A stretch of 64,000 bases of DNA from Clostridia bacterium (GTDB taxonomy: Bacteria; Bacillota; Clostridia; TANB77; CAG-508): assembly GCA_017517685.1 (NCBI GenBank), contig JAFWYK010000005.1, positions 1 through 64,000 on the forward strand, read 5' to 3'. Shown piece by piece: positions 17,042-26,059 of the stretch. The position numbers were made by a program, and so were the translations under genes. The notes beneath the pieces are model-generated. The model saw only the letters and a list, made by a program, of their open reading frames with translations, ran no database searches and was not told the DNA's origin. Numbering within the stretch: the first letter of the stretch is position 1; each line of letters begins with the position of its first letter.

Positions 17042-17563
17042 ATGGATTTTTTAACTTTAGCACAAGAAAGATATTCTTGTAGATATTTTGATACAGAAAA
17101 ACCTGTAGAAAAAGAAAAGATTGCAAAAATACTAGAAGCTGCTCGTTTAGCTCCTACTGGTAGAAATTCTCAAAGCCAAAGAATATTAGTACTTACTGAT
17201 AAAGCAGAACTTGAAAAGTTATCAGGATGTACTCAATACGGTTGGGGAGCTCCACTAGTAATGGTTATATGTTATGATAAAAACGAATCTTGGAAAAGAT
17301 CTTGTGATGGTGCTGACGGCGGCATAATCGACATGAGTATAATTACTACTCATATGATGCTTGAAGTAACAGATCTTGGTCTTGGTTCAACTTGGGTTGG
17401 TGCATTTGATCCAGTTAAAGCAAAAGAAATATATAATATTCCTGAAAATTATGAAGTTGTAGCTTTATTACCTATTGGTTATCCATCAGAAACAGCTCAT
17501 CCAAGTAGACTTCATAATGATAGAAAACCAGTTGAAGAAATTGCTTTTTACAATAAATTTTAA
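17042..17563 (+). CDS. Nitroreductase-family flavoprotein
   Basis: 173 residues, the short form of the family. The N-terminal RYSCRYFDTEKPVEKEKIAK and the RLAPTGRNSQSQR segment are the FMN-phosphate binding signature; GLGSTWVGAFDP and LLPIGYPSE close the fold. Such enzymes form FMN dimers and pass electrons from NAD(P)H to nitro compounds, quinones or flavins; the substrate here is unknown. ATG 17042 with GGAG 8 bases upstream; a TTGACA at 16982 is the likely -35. Single gene between terminators. Confidence 0.92.
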   Translation: MDFLTLAQERYSCRYFDTEKPVEKEKIAKILEAARLAPTGRNSQSQRILVLTDKAELEKLSGCTQYGWGAPLVMVICYDKNESWKRSCDGADGGIIDMSIITTHMMLEVTDLGLGSTWVGAFDPVKAKEIYNIPENYEVVALLPIGYPSETAHPSRLHNDRKPVEEIAFYNKF

Positions 17564-17568
17564 ATAAA

Positions 17569-17604
17569 AAAGGGTTTTATAAATTTCTTTATAAAACCCT
17601 TTTC
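17569..17604. terminator. Bidirectional terminator
   Basis: 14-bp stem AAGGGTTTTATAAA/TTTATAAAACCCTT between the convergent nitroreductase and 17606 genes, T-rich on both sides. Confidence 0.85.
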
Positions 17605-17605
17605 A

Positions 17606-18268
17606 TTATCTTTCTTGATCTTCTATTTCATATTGTTCAATATATTCATAATTTGAATAATGTCTTTCTAAATCACTAATTCCTCTATATCTAGCAACTG
17701 ACATATCTGTACCTAAATCATTAAACATCTTTTTAATCTCATATGGTATTTGTGGATTTTTACCATTTTTGTCAAGATATTTTACACTATCTAAAAGTTG
17801 CCCTGCATGATCTAAAATTACTTTACCTTTAGCTTTTTCTTTATCAACTAAAAATGTACCATCTCTTGCAAGAACTACTTCTACTTTTTCTGGATCTAAA
17901 TCTAAAGACTCTACAATTTGTTCTTTATATTTTCCTAATAATGCTGAAAAATAATCACCTTCAGCAAATTTTATATTTAATGATTTTTGTTTTTCTATAT
18001 CATTACTCTCAACAGCTTCTCTATACTCTTCTACTATAGCTTTAACATCTTCAAAAGTAACTTTTTTAAGTTCATCATGATTTTCTATACCTACTTCTGG
18101 ATTTTTAGATGCACGCCATTGATTATACATTCTAATAGCTTCTGCAGCTGTAATCATCATACCTAAAGATAATACTAATGCCATAATTTTCTTTACGATT
18201 TCTGATACATTACCTTTATAATTCTGGTTATTATCTTTTATACCATTTATTTTTCTTTTCTCTTTCAT
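17606..18268 (-). CDS. Single-pass membrane protein of unknown function
   Basis: 220 residues: basic cytoplasmic N-terminus of about 25 residues, one membrane helix (about 27-47) and a charged, mostly helical outer domain. ATG 18268 with GGAGG 8 bases upstream. The large basic start favours an N-in, C-out anchor. Family not recognised; monocistronic. Confidence 0.7.
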   Translation of the reverse strand: MKEKRKINGIKDNNQNYKGNVSEIVKKIMALVLSLGMMITAAEAIRMYNQWRASKNPEVGIENHDELKKVTFEDVKAIVEEYREAVESNDIEKQKSLNIKFAEGDYFSALLGKYKEQIVESLDLDPEKVEVVLARDGTFLVDKEKAKGKVILDHAGQLLDSVKYLDKNGKNPQIPYEIKKMFNDLGTDMSVARYRGISDLERHYSNYEYIEQYEIEDQER

Positions 18269-18458
18269 ATTTGTTCCTCCAAATACTTTCTATACATTAA
18301 TTATATCAATTTCTACGAGTTTTTCAACATTTATGTTAACTCAATTTAAATCATGTTATTTACTTTTAGATTCCCTATTTGCTCTATATACTCTTCTTTC
18401 ATCCAGAGGTGCTTTTATCTCTCTTTATCTTGTTTTTTCGCTATATTCGATTTGGCAT

Positions 18459-18491
18459 CAAAAAAGGAATAGCTTTATTGCTATTCCTTTT
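18459..18491 (-). terminator. Terminator of asnS
   Basis: Stem AAAGGAATAGC/GCTATTCCTTT (18463-18473 with 18480-18490) with a T tract on the minus strand. The 130 bases to its left (18330-18458) hold nothing I can identify. Confidence 0.85.
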
Positions 18492-18500
18492 ATTTATATA

Positions 18501-19892
18501 TTAAAATTCACAATTCTTTGGTGTTCTTGGGAATGGTATAACATCACGAATATTTTGCATTCCTGTCATATACATCATTAATCTTTCAAATCCAAGTCCA
18601 AATCCAGCATGTGGTACACTTCCATATCTTCTTAAATCTAAATACCACCAGTAATCTTGTTCATCCATGTTTAGATCTTTAATCTTATTTTGTAAGATTT
18701 CTAGATTATCTTCTCTTTGACTTCCACCGATTATTTCTCCGATTCCAGGAGCTAAAAGATCACTTGCTGCAACTGTTTTTCCATCTGGATTAAGTTTCAT
18801 ATAGAAAGCTTTAATTTCAGCTGGATAATCAGTAACAAATACTGGTTTTTTAAATATTTTTTCACTTAAATATCTTTCATGTTCTGTTTGAAGATCTACT
18901 CCCCAAGATACTTTGTATTCAAACTCATCGTTATGTTTTTCAAGTTCTGCAACTGCATCTGTATAAGTAATTCTACCAAAATCAGAATTTACCACATTAT
19001 TTAATCTATCTAACAATGTTTTATCTATAAAGTTATTAAAGAATTCCATTTCTTCTGGGCAATGTTCTAATACATAATTAATTACATATTTTAACATGCT
19101 TTCAGCTAAATCCATATCATCTTTTAAGTCTGCAAAACAGATTTCAGGTTCTATCATCCAGAATTCAGCAGCATGTTTTACTGTATTAGAATTTTCTGCT
19201 CTAAATGTTGGACCAAATGTATAAACATTTCTAAATGCAAATGCGTATGTTTCAACATTTAATTGTCCACTTACAGTTAAGTGCGCTGGTTTTCCAAAGA
19301 AATCTTTTGAAAAATCAACATCTCCATCTTCTGTTTTTGGAACATTATTTAAATCAAATGTATTTAAGTTAAACATTTCTCCAGCACCTTCAGCATCACT
19401 TCCTGTGATAATTGGTGTATGAACATATACGAAATTGTTCTCTTGGAAAAATTTATGAATTGCATATGATGCAACAGAACGAACTCTAAATACAGCATTA
19501 AATGTATTTGTTCTTGGACGTAAATGAGCTATTGTTCTTAAATATTCCATTGTATGTCTTTTCTTTTGAAGTGGATATTCAGGTGCAGCTGTTGCAATGA
19601 TATTTACTCCTGTTGCTTTAATTTCAAATGGTTGTTTTGCATTTTCAGTTTTTACAACTGTTCCTGTTACTTCAATTGAAGAACTAATTGTTAATTTACA
19701 AATATCTTCAAAGTTAGCTAATGTATCATCAAATACTATTTGTAAATTTTTAAAAAATGATCCATCATTTATTTCAATAAATCCAAATGTTTTTGAATCT
19801 CTTACTGTTCTTACCCATCCTGAAACTTTTACTTCTTTTGAAAAATAGTTTTCAGAATTTCTGTATAATTCTCTAATAACTACATTGTTCAT
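18501..19892 (-). CDS. asnS: Asparaginyl-tRNA synthetase
   Basis: 463 residues, full length for bacterial AsnRS. N-terminal OB fold for the anticodon (about 15-110, [20 protein letters not shown]) and a class II catalytic core: motif 2 around [11 protein letters not shown] and motif 3 at [15 protein letters not shown]. The short C-terminus RTPKNCEF is typical of AsnRS. Attaches Asn to tRNA-Asn in the cytoplasm. ATG 19892 with GGAGG upstream. No T-box leader is visible in the 150 bases upstream. Monocistronic. Confidence 0.97.
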   Translation of the reverse strand: MNNVVIRELYRNSENYFSKEVKVSGWVRTVRDSKTFGFIEINDGSFFKNLQIVFDDTLANFEDICKLTISSSIEVTGTVVKTENAKQPFEIKATGVNIIATAAPEYPLQKKRHTMEYLRTIAHLRPRTNTFNAVFRVRSVASYAIHKFFQENNFVYVHTPIITGSDAEGAGEMFNLNTFDLNNVPKTEDGDVDFSKDFFGKPAHLTVSGQLNVETYAFAFRNVYTFGPTFRAENSNTVKHAAEFWMIEPEICFADLKDDMDLAESMLKYVINYVLEHCPEEMEFFNNFIDKTLLDRLNNVVNSDFGRITYTDAVAELEKHNDEFEYKVSWGVDLQTEHERYLSEKIFKKPVFVTDYPAEIKAFYMKLNPDGKTVAASDLLAPGIGEIIGGSQREDNLEILQNKIKDLNMDEQDYWWYLDLRRYGSVPHAGFGLGFERLMMYMTGMQNIRDVIPFPRTPKNCEF

Positions 19893-19989
19893 AATTATTC
19901 CTCCAATAATAAATCTTTTAGTATTATATCTAAATTTATTAATTTTTTCAATAGAACCTACTTAAATTACGCATTTTTTTGTTATTTTG

Positions 19990-20029
19990 AAAAGAAAAAT
20001 AACACTTATTTTTTTATAAGTGTTATTTC
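19990..20029 (-). terminator. Rho-independent terminator
   Basis: 13-bp stem AAATAACACTTAT/ATAAGTGTTATTT (19997-20009 with 20016-20028), T-rich tail on the minus strand; ends the ndoA transcript. Confidence 0.85.
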
Positions 20030-20040
20030 AAAAAAATTAT

Positions 20041-20391
20041 TTAATTATCTAGTCCGAAACTTATTCCTATAGCATTATTTACTTTATTCATTACAAGCCT
20101 ATCATCTATATGACCAATTTTTTCTTTCAATCTACTTTTATCAATAGTTCTTATCTGTTCAGCAAGTACAACTGAATCCGACTTTAAACCATTTTCTTTA
20201 GATCCTATTTCTATATGAGTAGGTAACTTGTTTTTTCCTGTTTGTGATGTTATTGCAGCTGCTATAACGGTTGGACTATATTTGTTTCCAGTATCATTTT
20301 GTATTATCAAAACCGGTCTTATTCCACCTTGTTCTGAACCTACTACCGGACTTAAATCTGCATAAAACATATCGCCTCTTTTTATTACCAT
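20041..20391 (-). CDS. ndoA: EndoA/MazF-family endoribonuclease toxin
   Basis: 116 residues, the exact size of Bacillus EndoA. The PemK/MazF fold begins [32 protein letters not shown], with the conserved Arg of the active site and the following Asn-Lys-Tyr-Ser-Pro; [11 protein letters not shown] and the later [14 protein letters not shown] block are also conserved. Such toxins cut mRNA at short motifs. ATG 20391 with AGGAG 8 bases upstream. In most Bacillota the antitoxin gene (ndoAI) and often alr lie directly upstream; here the upstream gene is a GerS/LolA-like protein and no antitoxin is present in the window. Confidence 0.95.
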   Translation of the reverse strand: MVIKRGDMFYADLSPVVGSEQGGIRPVLIIQNDTGNKYSPTVIAAAITSQTGKNKLPTHIEIGSKENGLKSDSVVLAEQIRTIDKSRLKEKIGHIDDRLVMNKVNNAIGISFGLDN

Positions 20392-20443
20392 AAAATCACT
20401 CCTAAAACTTATATAAGAAATAGAATTGCGATAATATTAAAAA

Positions 20444-21040
20444 TTATTTAAATTTAATATCTGTATATACTATGCGTATTCGTACAATTTTGGAAGTATC
20501 TTTTATTATTAAATATTTGGGATTATAGTTTTTATCCATATGTAGCTCTTTATATCTTACATATGTATTTTTTGATGTTTTAACTTCAATTTTTAAAACT
20601 ATTTCATCATTTGTTTCTTCAAATGTATAATCGTTTTCTTTAGCATCTTTTATCAAAGTATTTAAAAAAAGAGAATTATTAGTTATTATTCCATAATTTT
20701 CATATACTTTTTCCATATTTAAAAGTGTGTTTAATATTCTTAAAGTATTATCTTTAATTTCTATAACAATACCTTTAATATTTTCAGGATAATTAATAAT
20801 CATTTTCATGTAATTATTACTTACATATTGATTCATTTCATAAAAATTTTCATTTTTATTACTAATCACATTCACTGAAATTTTAGCTTCATAATTATTA
20901 AACTTTTCTAATATCTTATCTGCAATTTTATCTTGAATTATATCTTTATTATTGCCTATATTTCCGAAATTATAATAAAAAATTATAAAAAGTGTAATAC
21001 AAATTACTGCAAAAAGAAACATTTTCCTAGTTTTAATCAT
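20444..21040 (-). CDS. Membrane-anchored LolA-fold protein, GerS-like
   Basis: 198 residues. The ATG at 21040 has GAGG 5 bases upstream; the ATG directly before it is too close. One membrane helix (about residues 7-25, no lipobox), then a half-barrel-like run of long amphipathic strands (KISVNVISNKNENFYEMNQY, MKMIINYPENIKGIVIEI, LHMDKNYNPKYLII). This is the pattern of LolA/YdcC-like germination lipoproteins. In Clostridioides difficile gerS sits beside alr and ndoA, so the position next to ndoA supports the reading, although the lipid anchor and alr are missing. Family assignment is an inference from pattern and context. Confidence 0.5.
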   Translation of the reverse strand: MIKTRKMFLFAVICITLFIIFYYNFGNIGNNKDIIQDKIADKILEKFNNYEAKISVNVISNKNENFYEMNQYVSNNYMKMIINYPENIKGIVIEIKDNTLRILNTLLNMEKVYENYGIITNNSLFLNTLIKDAKENDYTFEETNDEIVLKIEVKTSKNTYVRYKELHMDKNYNPKYLIIKDTSKIVRIRIVYTDIKFK

Positions 21041-21057
21041 CATAACCTCAAAAAAAT

Positions 21058-21092
21058 AAAATAAAAAAGAATAGCTAAATACTATTCTTTTA
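21058..21092 (-). terminator. Terminator of the minD-minE-rodA-dusB transcript
   Basis: Stem AAAAGAATAG/CTATTCTTTT (21065-21074 with 21082-21091) with a T tract on the minus strand, behind dusB. Confidence 0.8.
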
Positions 21093-21135
21093 ACTAAATT
21101 ATATTAATTTTTTTTATACATATTACTGTTTTAAA

Positions 21136-22110
21136 TTAAAGGTTAAAATATGATTTTAATATCTCTTTAAAATCTGCTTCTGTTTCTACAGAATTAATTT
21201 TATCTCTAATTACCGTAGCATTTGGAAGTCCTTTTACATACCAAGAAATATGTTTTCTTATTTCACGAGTTGCTGTATATTCACCCTTTTCTTTTAATAA
21301 CAAATCAAAATGTTCTAAAATTACATTATACTTTTCTTCATTTGAAATATCTTCAAGTTTTTCACCTGTTCTTAAGAAATATTCTATTTGTTTAAATATC
21401 CATGGGTTTCCAAGAGTTCCTCTACCAATCATTATCCCATCAACACCTGTTTGTTCAAACATACGAAGTGCATCTTCTTCAGATTTGATGTCTCCATTTC
21501 CAATTACTGGAATAGATACAGCTTCTTTAACTTGCCTAATTATATCCCAATCAGCTGTCCCTGAATAAAATTCATCTCTTGTTCTACCATGAATTACTAT
21601 TGCATCTGCACCTGCTTTTTCAATAATTTTAGCAGCTTCTACTGCAACTATATTATCATTATCCCAGCCTTTTCTTATTTTTACTGTAACTGGTTTATTT
21701 GATTTTTTTACTACTTCAGTAACTATTTTTTCTACTAATTCAAGATTTAATAATAATCTACTTCCATCACCATTTTTTACAACTTTTGGTGCTGGACATC
21801 CCATATTTACATCTAAGATATCTGTATAATCACACATAAACTCAGCTGCATTCCCCATTACTTCTGGATCAGATCCAAATATTTGCATTGAAATCGGTCT
21901 TTTCTCATTATTTGATTCAATCATTTTTAATGTTTTATCATCTTTATATGAGATTGCTTTTGCACTTACCATTTCATTACATACAAGTCCTGGATTTCCA
22001 TACTTTTTACAAATAATTCTAAAAGGTAAATCTGTCACTCCAGCCATTGGTGCTAGTATTATATTATTTTCTAATTCTACATTTCCAATTTTTAATTTTT
22101 TTAAATACAT
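21136..22110 (-). CDS. dusB: tRNA-dihydrouridine synthase
   Basis: 324 residues. FMN-dependent TIM barrel: [17 protein letters not shown], then [20 protein letters not shown] with the catalytic Cys, [34 protein letters not shown] and [16 protein letters not shown], followed by the helical tRNA-binding domain (about 245-324). Reduces specific uridines in tRNA D-loops; the order of motifs fits the DusB group usual in Bacillota. Start ATG 22110 with AAGGA upstream. Last gene of a run with rodA, minE and minD. Confidence 0.95.
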   Translation of the reverse strand: MYLKKLKIGNVELENNIILAPMAGVTDLPFRIICKKYGNPGLVCNEMVSAKAISYKDDKTLKMIESNNEKRPISMQIFGSDPEVMGNAAEFMCDYTDILDVNMGCPAPKVVKNGDGSRLLLNLELVEKIVTEVVKKSNKPVTVKIRKGWDNDNIVAVEAAKIIEKAGADAIVIHGRTRDEFYSGTADWDIIRQVKEAVSIPVIGNGDIKSEEDALRMFEQTGVDGIMIGRGTLGNPWIFKQIEYFLRTGEKLEDISNEEKYNVILEHFDLLLKEKGEYTATREIRKHISWYVKGLPNATVIRDKINSVETEADFKEILKSYFNL

Positions 22111-22166
22111 TTTTATAATCCTTTTTATCTATATAAAGCAGAAAATTTTTGTTAAATAGAAAAAAT

Positions 22167-23273
22167 CTATTCAACAAAAATTGCTTTCTGTCTTCTACTA
22201 CTAATATTTAGTAATAATCCTATCGATATAAAATTTGTTATAAGTGAACTACCACCATAACTAACAAATGGAAGTGGAACACCTGTAATTGGTAATAATC
22301 CTATAGTCATACCTATATTTTCTGCCATATGGAAAAAGAAAATTCCTGCAAGTCCTATAGCGATATATGAACCAATATTATCTTTAGCTGTTTTAGCTAT
22401 ATAAATAGATTTTGTTACTAATACAATATATAAAATTGTAATTGCTCCTGTTGCAACAAATCCCATCTCTTCTCCAATTACTGAAAAGATAAAGTCTGTT
22501 GTTTTAGGATGTAAGAAACCAAGTTGTGTTTGATTTCCTTTAAAAAGTCCCATTCCAAAAATCTCTCCCGCTCCTATTGCAAGTTGAGATTGTAAAATGT
22601 TATACCCTCCATCTCTTGGATCAGATCCTGGATTTAAATATACTTCAATTCTTTTTAAAGCATATGGTGGAAGGTTGTTATATACTACTGGTGCCGCAAT
22701 TACTATTGCAAGTAATGCTAGCAAAATATACTTTTTATCAATTCCTGATACAAATAGCATAAACACTATTGCAACACAATAAGCAATTGCTGTACCGTTA
22801 TCAGGTTCGATTATAATTAAGGCAACTGGCATAGCTGCAAAAAACAAGAATATAATAAGTTTCCAAATCTTATTAATTTCATTTCTCCCTCTTAATTGCA
22901 TTTTGTTTAGAATGAATGATAAAAATAAAATTGTTATAACTTTTCCTATTTCTGACGGTTGAAAACTAAAAGATTCACCAAATTTAAACCAACTTCTTGC
23001 ACCTTGTATTGGTTCAGTAAACAAAACTCCGACTAGCAATATCATCAATACTATAAATGCAAGTGTAGAGAATCTAACAATTACATTATAGTCAACTGAA
23101 GCTGCAAGAATTAAAAATGGTATACTTATTAAAACCCATTGCAGTTGTTTTTTAAACTCATCGTATTCTGTACTTTGCGTCGCAGAAAACAATGCAATCA
23201 ACCCAATAACAGTTAACAATATACTTACAACCAGAATTGACCACTCTGTGTTTTTAAGTAATTTTTTTCCCAT
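22167..23273 (-). CDS. rodA: SEDS-family peptidoglycan glycosyltransferase RodA
   Basis: 368 residues with about ten membrane helices. Conserved SEDS features: FQPSEIGKVITILFLSFIL in the middle loop (catalytic region around the Glu), EPDNGTAIAY, and the C-terminal GVPLPFVSYGGSSLITN signature. Polymerises lipid II during side-wall growth together with a class B PBP. ATG 23273, only 13 bases behind minE; the mreBCD-minCDE-rodA order of clostridia makes RodA more likely than FtsW or SpoVE. Confidence 0.93.
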   Translation of the reverse strand: MGKKLLKNTEWSILVVSILLTVIGLIALFSATQSTEYDEFKKQLQWVLISIPFLILAASVDYNVIVRFSTLAFIVLMILLVGVLFTEPIQGARSWFKFGESFSFQPSEIGKVITILFLSFILNKMQLRGRNEINKIWKLIIFLFFAAMPVALIIIEPDNGTAIAYCVAIVFMLFVSGIDKKYILLALLAIVIAAPVVYNNLPPYALKRIEVYLNPGSDPRDGGYNILQSQLAIGAGEIFGMGLFKGNQTQLGFLHPKTTDFIFSVIGEEMGFVATGAITILYIVLVTKSIYIAKTAKDNIGSYIAIGLAGIFFFHMAENIGMTIGLLPITGVPLPFVSYGGSSLITNFISIGLLLNISSRRQKAIFVE

Positions 23274-23286
23274 TAACTATTACTCC

Positions 23287-23988
23287 CTATTTTCTTTTCT
23301 TACGTTTTGTTGTTTTTGTTGTTTTTGTTGTTCTTGTAGATTTTTTTGCTACTTTTTCAACTTTTTCTGAAGCTTCTGTTGATTCTTCAGCTAATTTTTC
23401 TGCTTCTTCAGCAGCTTTTAATAAGTCATCAAAAGTAACATCGTCATCATCATCGTCATCTTCATCTACTTCTTCAAATAACTCTTTAACTTCTTCCTCT
23501 TCTTGTTCTTTATTTTCTTCATTGTTATTTATATTTTCTTCAACATTTGTAACTGTTTCTGGAAGTTCTATTACTACAGGTTCTGCCACTGCAGTATTTT
23601 CTTGTGATTCTACTTTTTCTTCATATGTTGGTATTCCTATTTCTTTGTTAAAATCAACACCTTCAAAGTCTTTAATTTTTTCTGCCATCATATCATTTTT
23701 GATATTTACAATTGGAATATTTGCATATAATGATGGAGCACCATTTGTTCCATCATCTTTAGATTGATTTGTCAATCTAACATCAATAGAATCTTCATCT
23801 ACTACAATATATTTCTTTATTACATCAATAATTTCTTGTTTCATTAATTCTAAGAAGTCAGCAGATACATTAGCTCTATCTTGCATTAGAACTAGGTGCA
23901 ATCTTTCTTTAGCAGCATCTTTTGAACCTAATTCTTTTTGTGGCTCCTTAACTATTCTTTTGAAAAAATGTCCTATGTTTTCAAACAT
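23287..23988 (-). CDS. minE: MinE with an unusually long acidic-basic tail
   Basis: 233 residues. Residues 1-110 are a normal MinE: an amphipathic start (MFENIGHFFKRIV) that binds membrane, the MinD-binding region AAKERLHLVLMQDRANVS, and the dimer domain (FLELMKQEIIDVIKKYIVVD, then DVRL and ANIPI). MinE is normally 85-95 residues; this one continues with a linker, a Glu/Asp-rich stretch (about 155-190, including seven Asp in a row), an Ala/Glu helix and a Thr/Lys tail ending TKRKKRK. MinE stimulates MinD ATPase to place the division site. Directly behind minD, 35 bases apart. The tail has no counterpart that I know. Confidence 0.9.
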   Translation of the reverse strand: MFENIGHFFKRIVKEPQKELGSKDAAKERLHLVLMQDRANVSADFLELMKQEIIDVIKKYIVVDEDSIDVRLTNQSKDDGTNGAPSLYANIPIVNIKNDMMAEKIKDFEGVDFNKEIGIPTYEEKVESQENTAVAEPVVIELPETVTNVEENINNNEENKEQEEEEVKELFEEVDEDDDDDDDVTFDDLLKAAEEAEKLAEESTEASEKVEKVAKKSTRTTKTTKTTKRKKRK

Positions 23989-24023
23989 TACTTAATCTTA
24001 CCTCCAAATTTTTATCTAACCTT

Positions 24024-24818
24024 TTATCCTTTTCCGAACATTCTTCTAAGCATTGCTAAGAATCCTGTTTCTTTTCCCGGTACTGTAACTTCAATATTTT
24101 CTCCAAGTAATCTTCTAGATATCTCTAAATAAGCTTTTCCAGAAGGAGCTTTTTTATTCGAAATTACTGGTTCTCCTTTATTTGTTTGTGTAATGATGTT
24201 TTCATCATCTGGTACAACCCCAATTAAGTCTATAGCTAAAAGATCAACGATGTCATTTACATCCATCATTTCACCTCTTCTAACCATACTTGGTCTTAAT
24301 CTGTTAACGATTAATTCTGGATTTTTTATTTCAGAAGCTTCTAGAAGTCCTATAATTCTATCAGCATCTCTGATTGCAGATATCTCTGCTGTTGTAACAA
24401 CCAAAGCTCTATCAGCTCCGGCAATCGCGTTTTTAAATCCTTGTTCAATTCCCGCAGGACAATCAACCAAGATATAATCAAATTCCTCTTTTAATTTATT
24501 TATCAAATCTATCATTTGTTGTTCATTGATAGCTGTTTTATCTTTAGTTTGTGCTGCTGGAAGTAAAAAAAGTTCTTTAAATCTTTTATCTTTAATTAGA
24601 GCTTGTCTTAGTTTACATTTTTCTTCTATGACATCTACTAAATCGTATACTATTCTATTCTCAAGTCCTAAAACAACATCAAGGTTTCTTAATCCAATAT
24701 CTGTATCTACAAGTGCAACCTTTTTACCAGCTAATGCTAGGGCAGAACCTAAATTGGCTGTTGTTGTTGTTTTACCAACTCCTCCTTTTCCTGATGTAAC
24801 AACGATAACTTCTCCCAT
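24024..24818 (-). CDS. minD: Septum-site ATPase MinD
   Basis: 264 residues. Deviant Walker A GKGGVGKTTTTANLG at 10-24 with the signature Lys, LVDTDIGLRNLD, DCPAGIEQGF (switch II) and the C-terminal amphipathic membrane-targeting helix (LAMLRRMFGKG). ATP-bound dimers bind the membrane and recruit MinC and MinE. ATG 24818 with GGAGG upstream. minC is not in this operon or elsewhere in the window; upstream is the divergent por operon. Confidence 0.96.
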   Translation of the reverse strand: MGEVIVVTSGKGGVGKTTTTANLGSALALAGKKVALVDTDIGLRNLDVVLGLENRIVYDLVDVIEEKCKLRQALIKDKRFKELFLLPAAQTKDKTAINEQQMIDLINKLKEEFDYILVDCPAGIEQGFKNAIAGADRALVVTTAEISAIRDADRIIGLLEASEIKNPELIVNRLRPSMVRRGEMMDVNDIVDLLAIDLIGVVPDDENIITQTNKGEPVISNKKAPSGKAYLEISRRLLGENIEVTVPGKETGFLAMLRRMFGKG

Positions 24819-24871
24819 TAAATTTCCTCCTTTAAACTATTACCATGCAATTATCATTTTTTAACACATCT

Positions 24872-24900
24872 ATAATATATGTTTTTTATGCAAAAGTCAA
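24872..24900 (-). promoter_or_regulatory. Promoter of minD-minE-rodA
   Basis: On the minus strand TTGACT (24895-24900), 17-base spacer, TATTAT (24872-24877). Confidence 0.8.
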
Positions 24901-24992
24901 TGAATATAAACACATTTTTGTAATAATTTTGTAACAAAAAATTTTAATTGTTTTTTCTTGTCAAAAAAACTCAAAATTGCCTTTTCCCTATA

Positions 24993-25021
24993 TTGACTTT
25001 ATTTTTTAAAAAATATATACT
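24993..25021 (+). promoter_or_regulatory. Promoter of the porGDAB operon
   Basis: TTGACT (24993-24998), 17-base spacer, TATACT (25016-25021). The divergent region 24819-25122 is 304 bases long: it holds this promoter, the minD promoter, and a leader of about 95 bases before porG in which I see no clear structure. Confidence 0.8.
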
Positions 25022-25122
25022 GTATTTGGAAAATTTAGATTTAATATAAAAACAGTCTAAGATTTTAGAGAACATTATTTTTTAACATTATAGCAATAAC
25101 AAAATTTTTATAGGAGGTTACG

Positions 25123-25701
25123 ATGAGTAATTTAATTGAAATCAGATGGCACGGTAGAGGCGGTCAAGGTGCTAAAACAGCTTCTTTACTTCTAGCCGAT
25201 GCAGCATTCAACACTGGTAAATATATTCAAGGTTTCCCTGAATATGGTCCAGAAAGAATGGGTGCTCCTATCACAGCTTACAACAGAATCAGTGATGAAC
25301 CAATTACAGTTCATTCAAACATTTATGAACCAGATTACGTTGTTGTTGTTGATGACACACTTTTAGACTGCGTAGATGTTACTGCAGGATTAAAACCAGA
25401 TGGAGCAATTATTATTAACACAACAAAAGATGGAGAAGAATTAAAAGCAGCTCTTAAAGGCTATACAGGAAATGTATACAAAATTGATGCTAGAAAAGTT
25501 TCTATGGAAACACTTGGAAAATACTTCCCTAACACACCAATGCTTGCAGCAGTAGTTAAAGTTAGTGGAATTATGACTGACGAAGCATTCCTAGAAGATA
25601 TGATAGGATCATTTAAACATAAATTTGCAAAAAAACCAGAAGTTATCGATGGTAACATGAAAGCTTTAGAAATGGCTTTACAAGAAGTAACTAAAGTTTA
25701 G
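25123..25701 (+). CDS. porG: Pyruvate:ferredoxin oxidoreductase, gamma subunit
   Basis: 192 residues. RWHGRGGQGAKTASLLLADA at the start and FPEYGPERMGAPITAYNRI are the gamma-subunit signatures. It is one chain of the four-subunit enzyme that oxidises pyruvate to acetyl-CoA and CO2 while reducing ferredoxin in anaerobes. GGAGG 7 bases before ATG 25123. First gene of porG-porD-porA-porB; porD follows 12 bases later. Confidence 0.95.
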   Translation: MSNLIEIRWHGRGGQGAKTASLLLADAAFNTGKYIQGFPEYGPERMGAPITAYNRISDEPITVHSNIYEPDYVVVVDDTLLDCVDVTAGLKPDGAIIINTTKDGEELKAALKGYTGNVYKIDARKVSMETLGKYFPNTPMLAAVVKVSGIMTDEAFLEDMIGSFKHKFAKKPEVIDGNMKALEMALQEVTKV

Positions 25702-25713
25702 GAAGGAGAAATT

Positions 25714-26007
25714 ATGACAACAGAAGAAAGATTAAATAATAAAACACCTTGGCAAGATCTTACTATAGGTGGAAATATTTATACAGCTGGTAACGCTAAA
25801 GAATTCAAAACTGGAGATTGGCGTTCAACTACTCCTGTTTTTAAATCTGAACTTTGCAAACACTGTGGTCTTTGCTACCCAGTTTGTCCAGATGATGCTA
25901 TTCCAGTAAATCCAGATGGAACAAGAAAAGATTTTGATTATGATGCTTGTAAAGGATGCGGTGTATGCGCTAAAGTTTGCCCATTCAAAGCAATTGAAAT
26001 GAAATAA
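25714..26007 (+). CDS. porD: Pyruvate:ferredoxin oxidoreductase, delta subunit (2[4Fe-4S])
   Basis: 97 residues with two ferredoxin-type cluster motifs, CKHCGLCYPVCP and CKGCGVCAKVCP, each CxxCxxCxxxCP. It carries electrons from the thiamine-diphosphate site to external ferredoxin. The N-terminal 45 residues are the usual delta-subunit extension. GGAAGGAG just upstream of the ATG. Confidence 0.95.
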   Translation: MTTEERLNNKTPWQDLTIGGNIYTAGNAKEFKTGDWRSTTPVFKSELCKHCGLCYPVCPDDAIPVNPDGTRKDFDYDACKGCGVCAKVCPFKAIEMK

Positions 26008-26059
26008 TCAAATTATGATAGAAATAAAATTTTAAGTAATATTAGAAAGGAAAAATATT

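Noticed and set aside
19893..20040. T-box leader sought upstream of asnS
   Set aside because: No T-box sequence or specifier-loop structure is visible; the region holds only a terminator of the ndoA transcript and a short leader.
23430..23480. Simple repeat of Asp/Glu codons in minE suspected as a sequencing artefact
   Set aside because: The frame stays open on both sides and the composition shift from acidic to basic tail is orderly, so it is kept as a real extension.
24526..24864. Plus-strand open frame of 112 codons opposite minD
   Set aside because: It is antisense to the strongly conserved minD, has no ribosome site and reads as low-complexity hydrophobic sequence.
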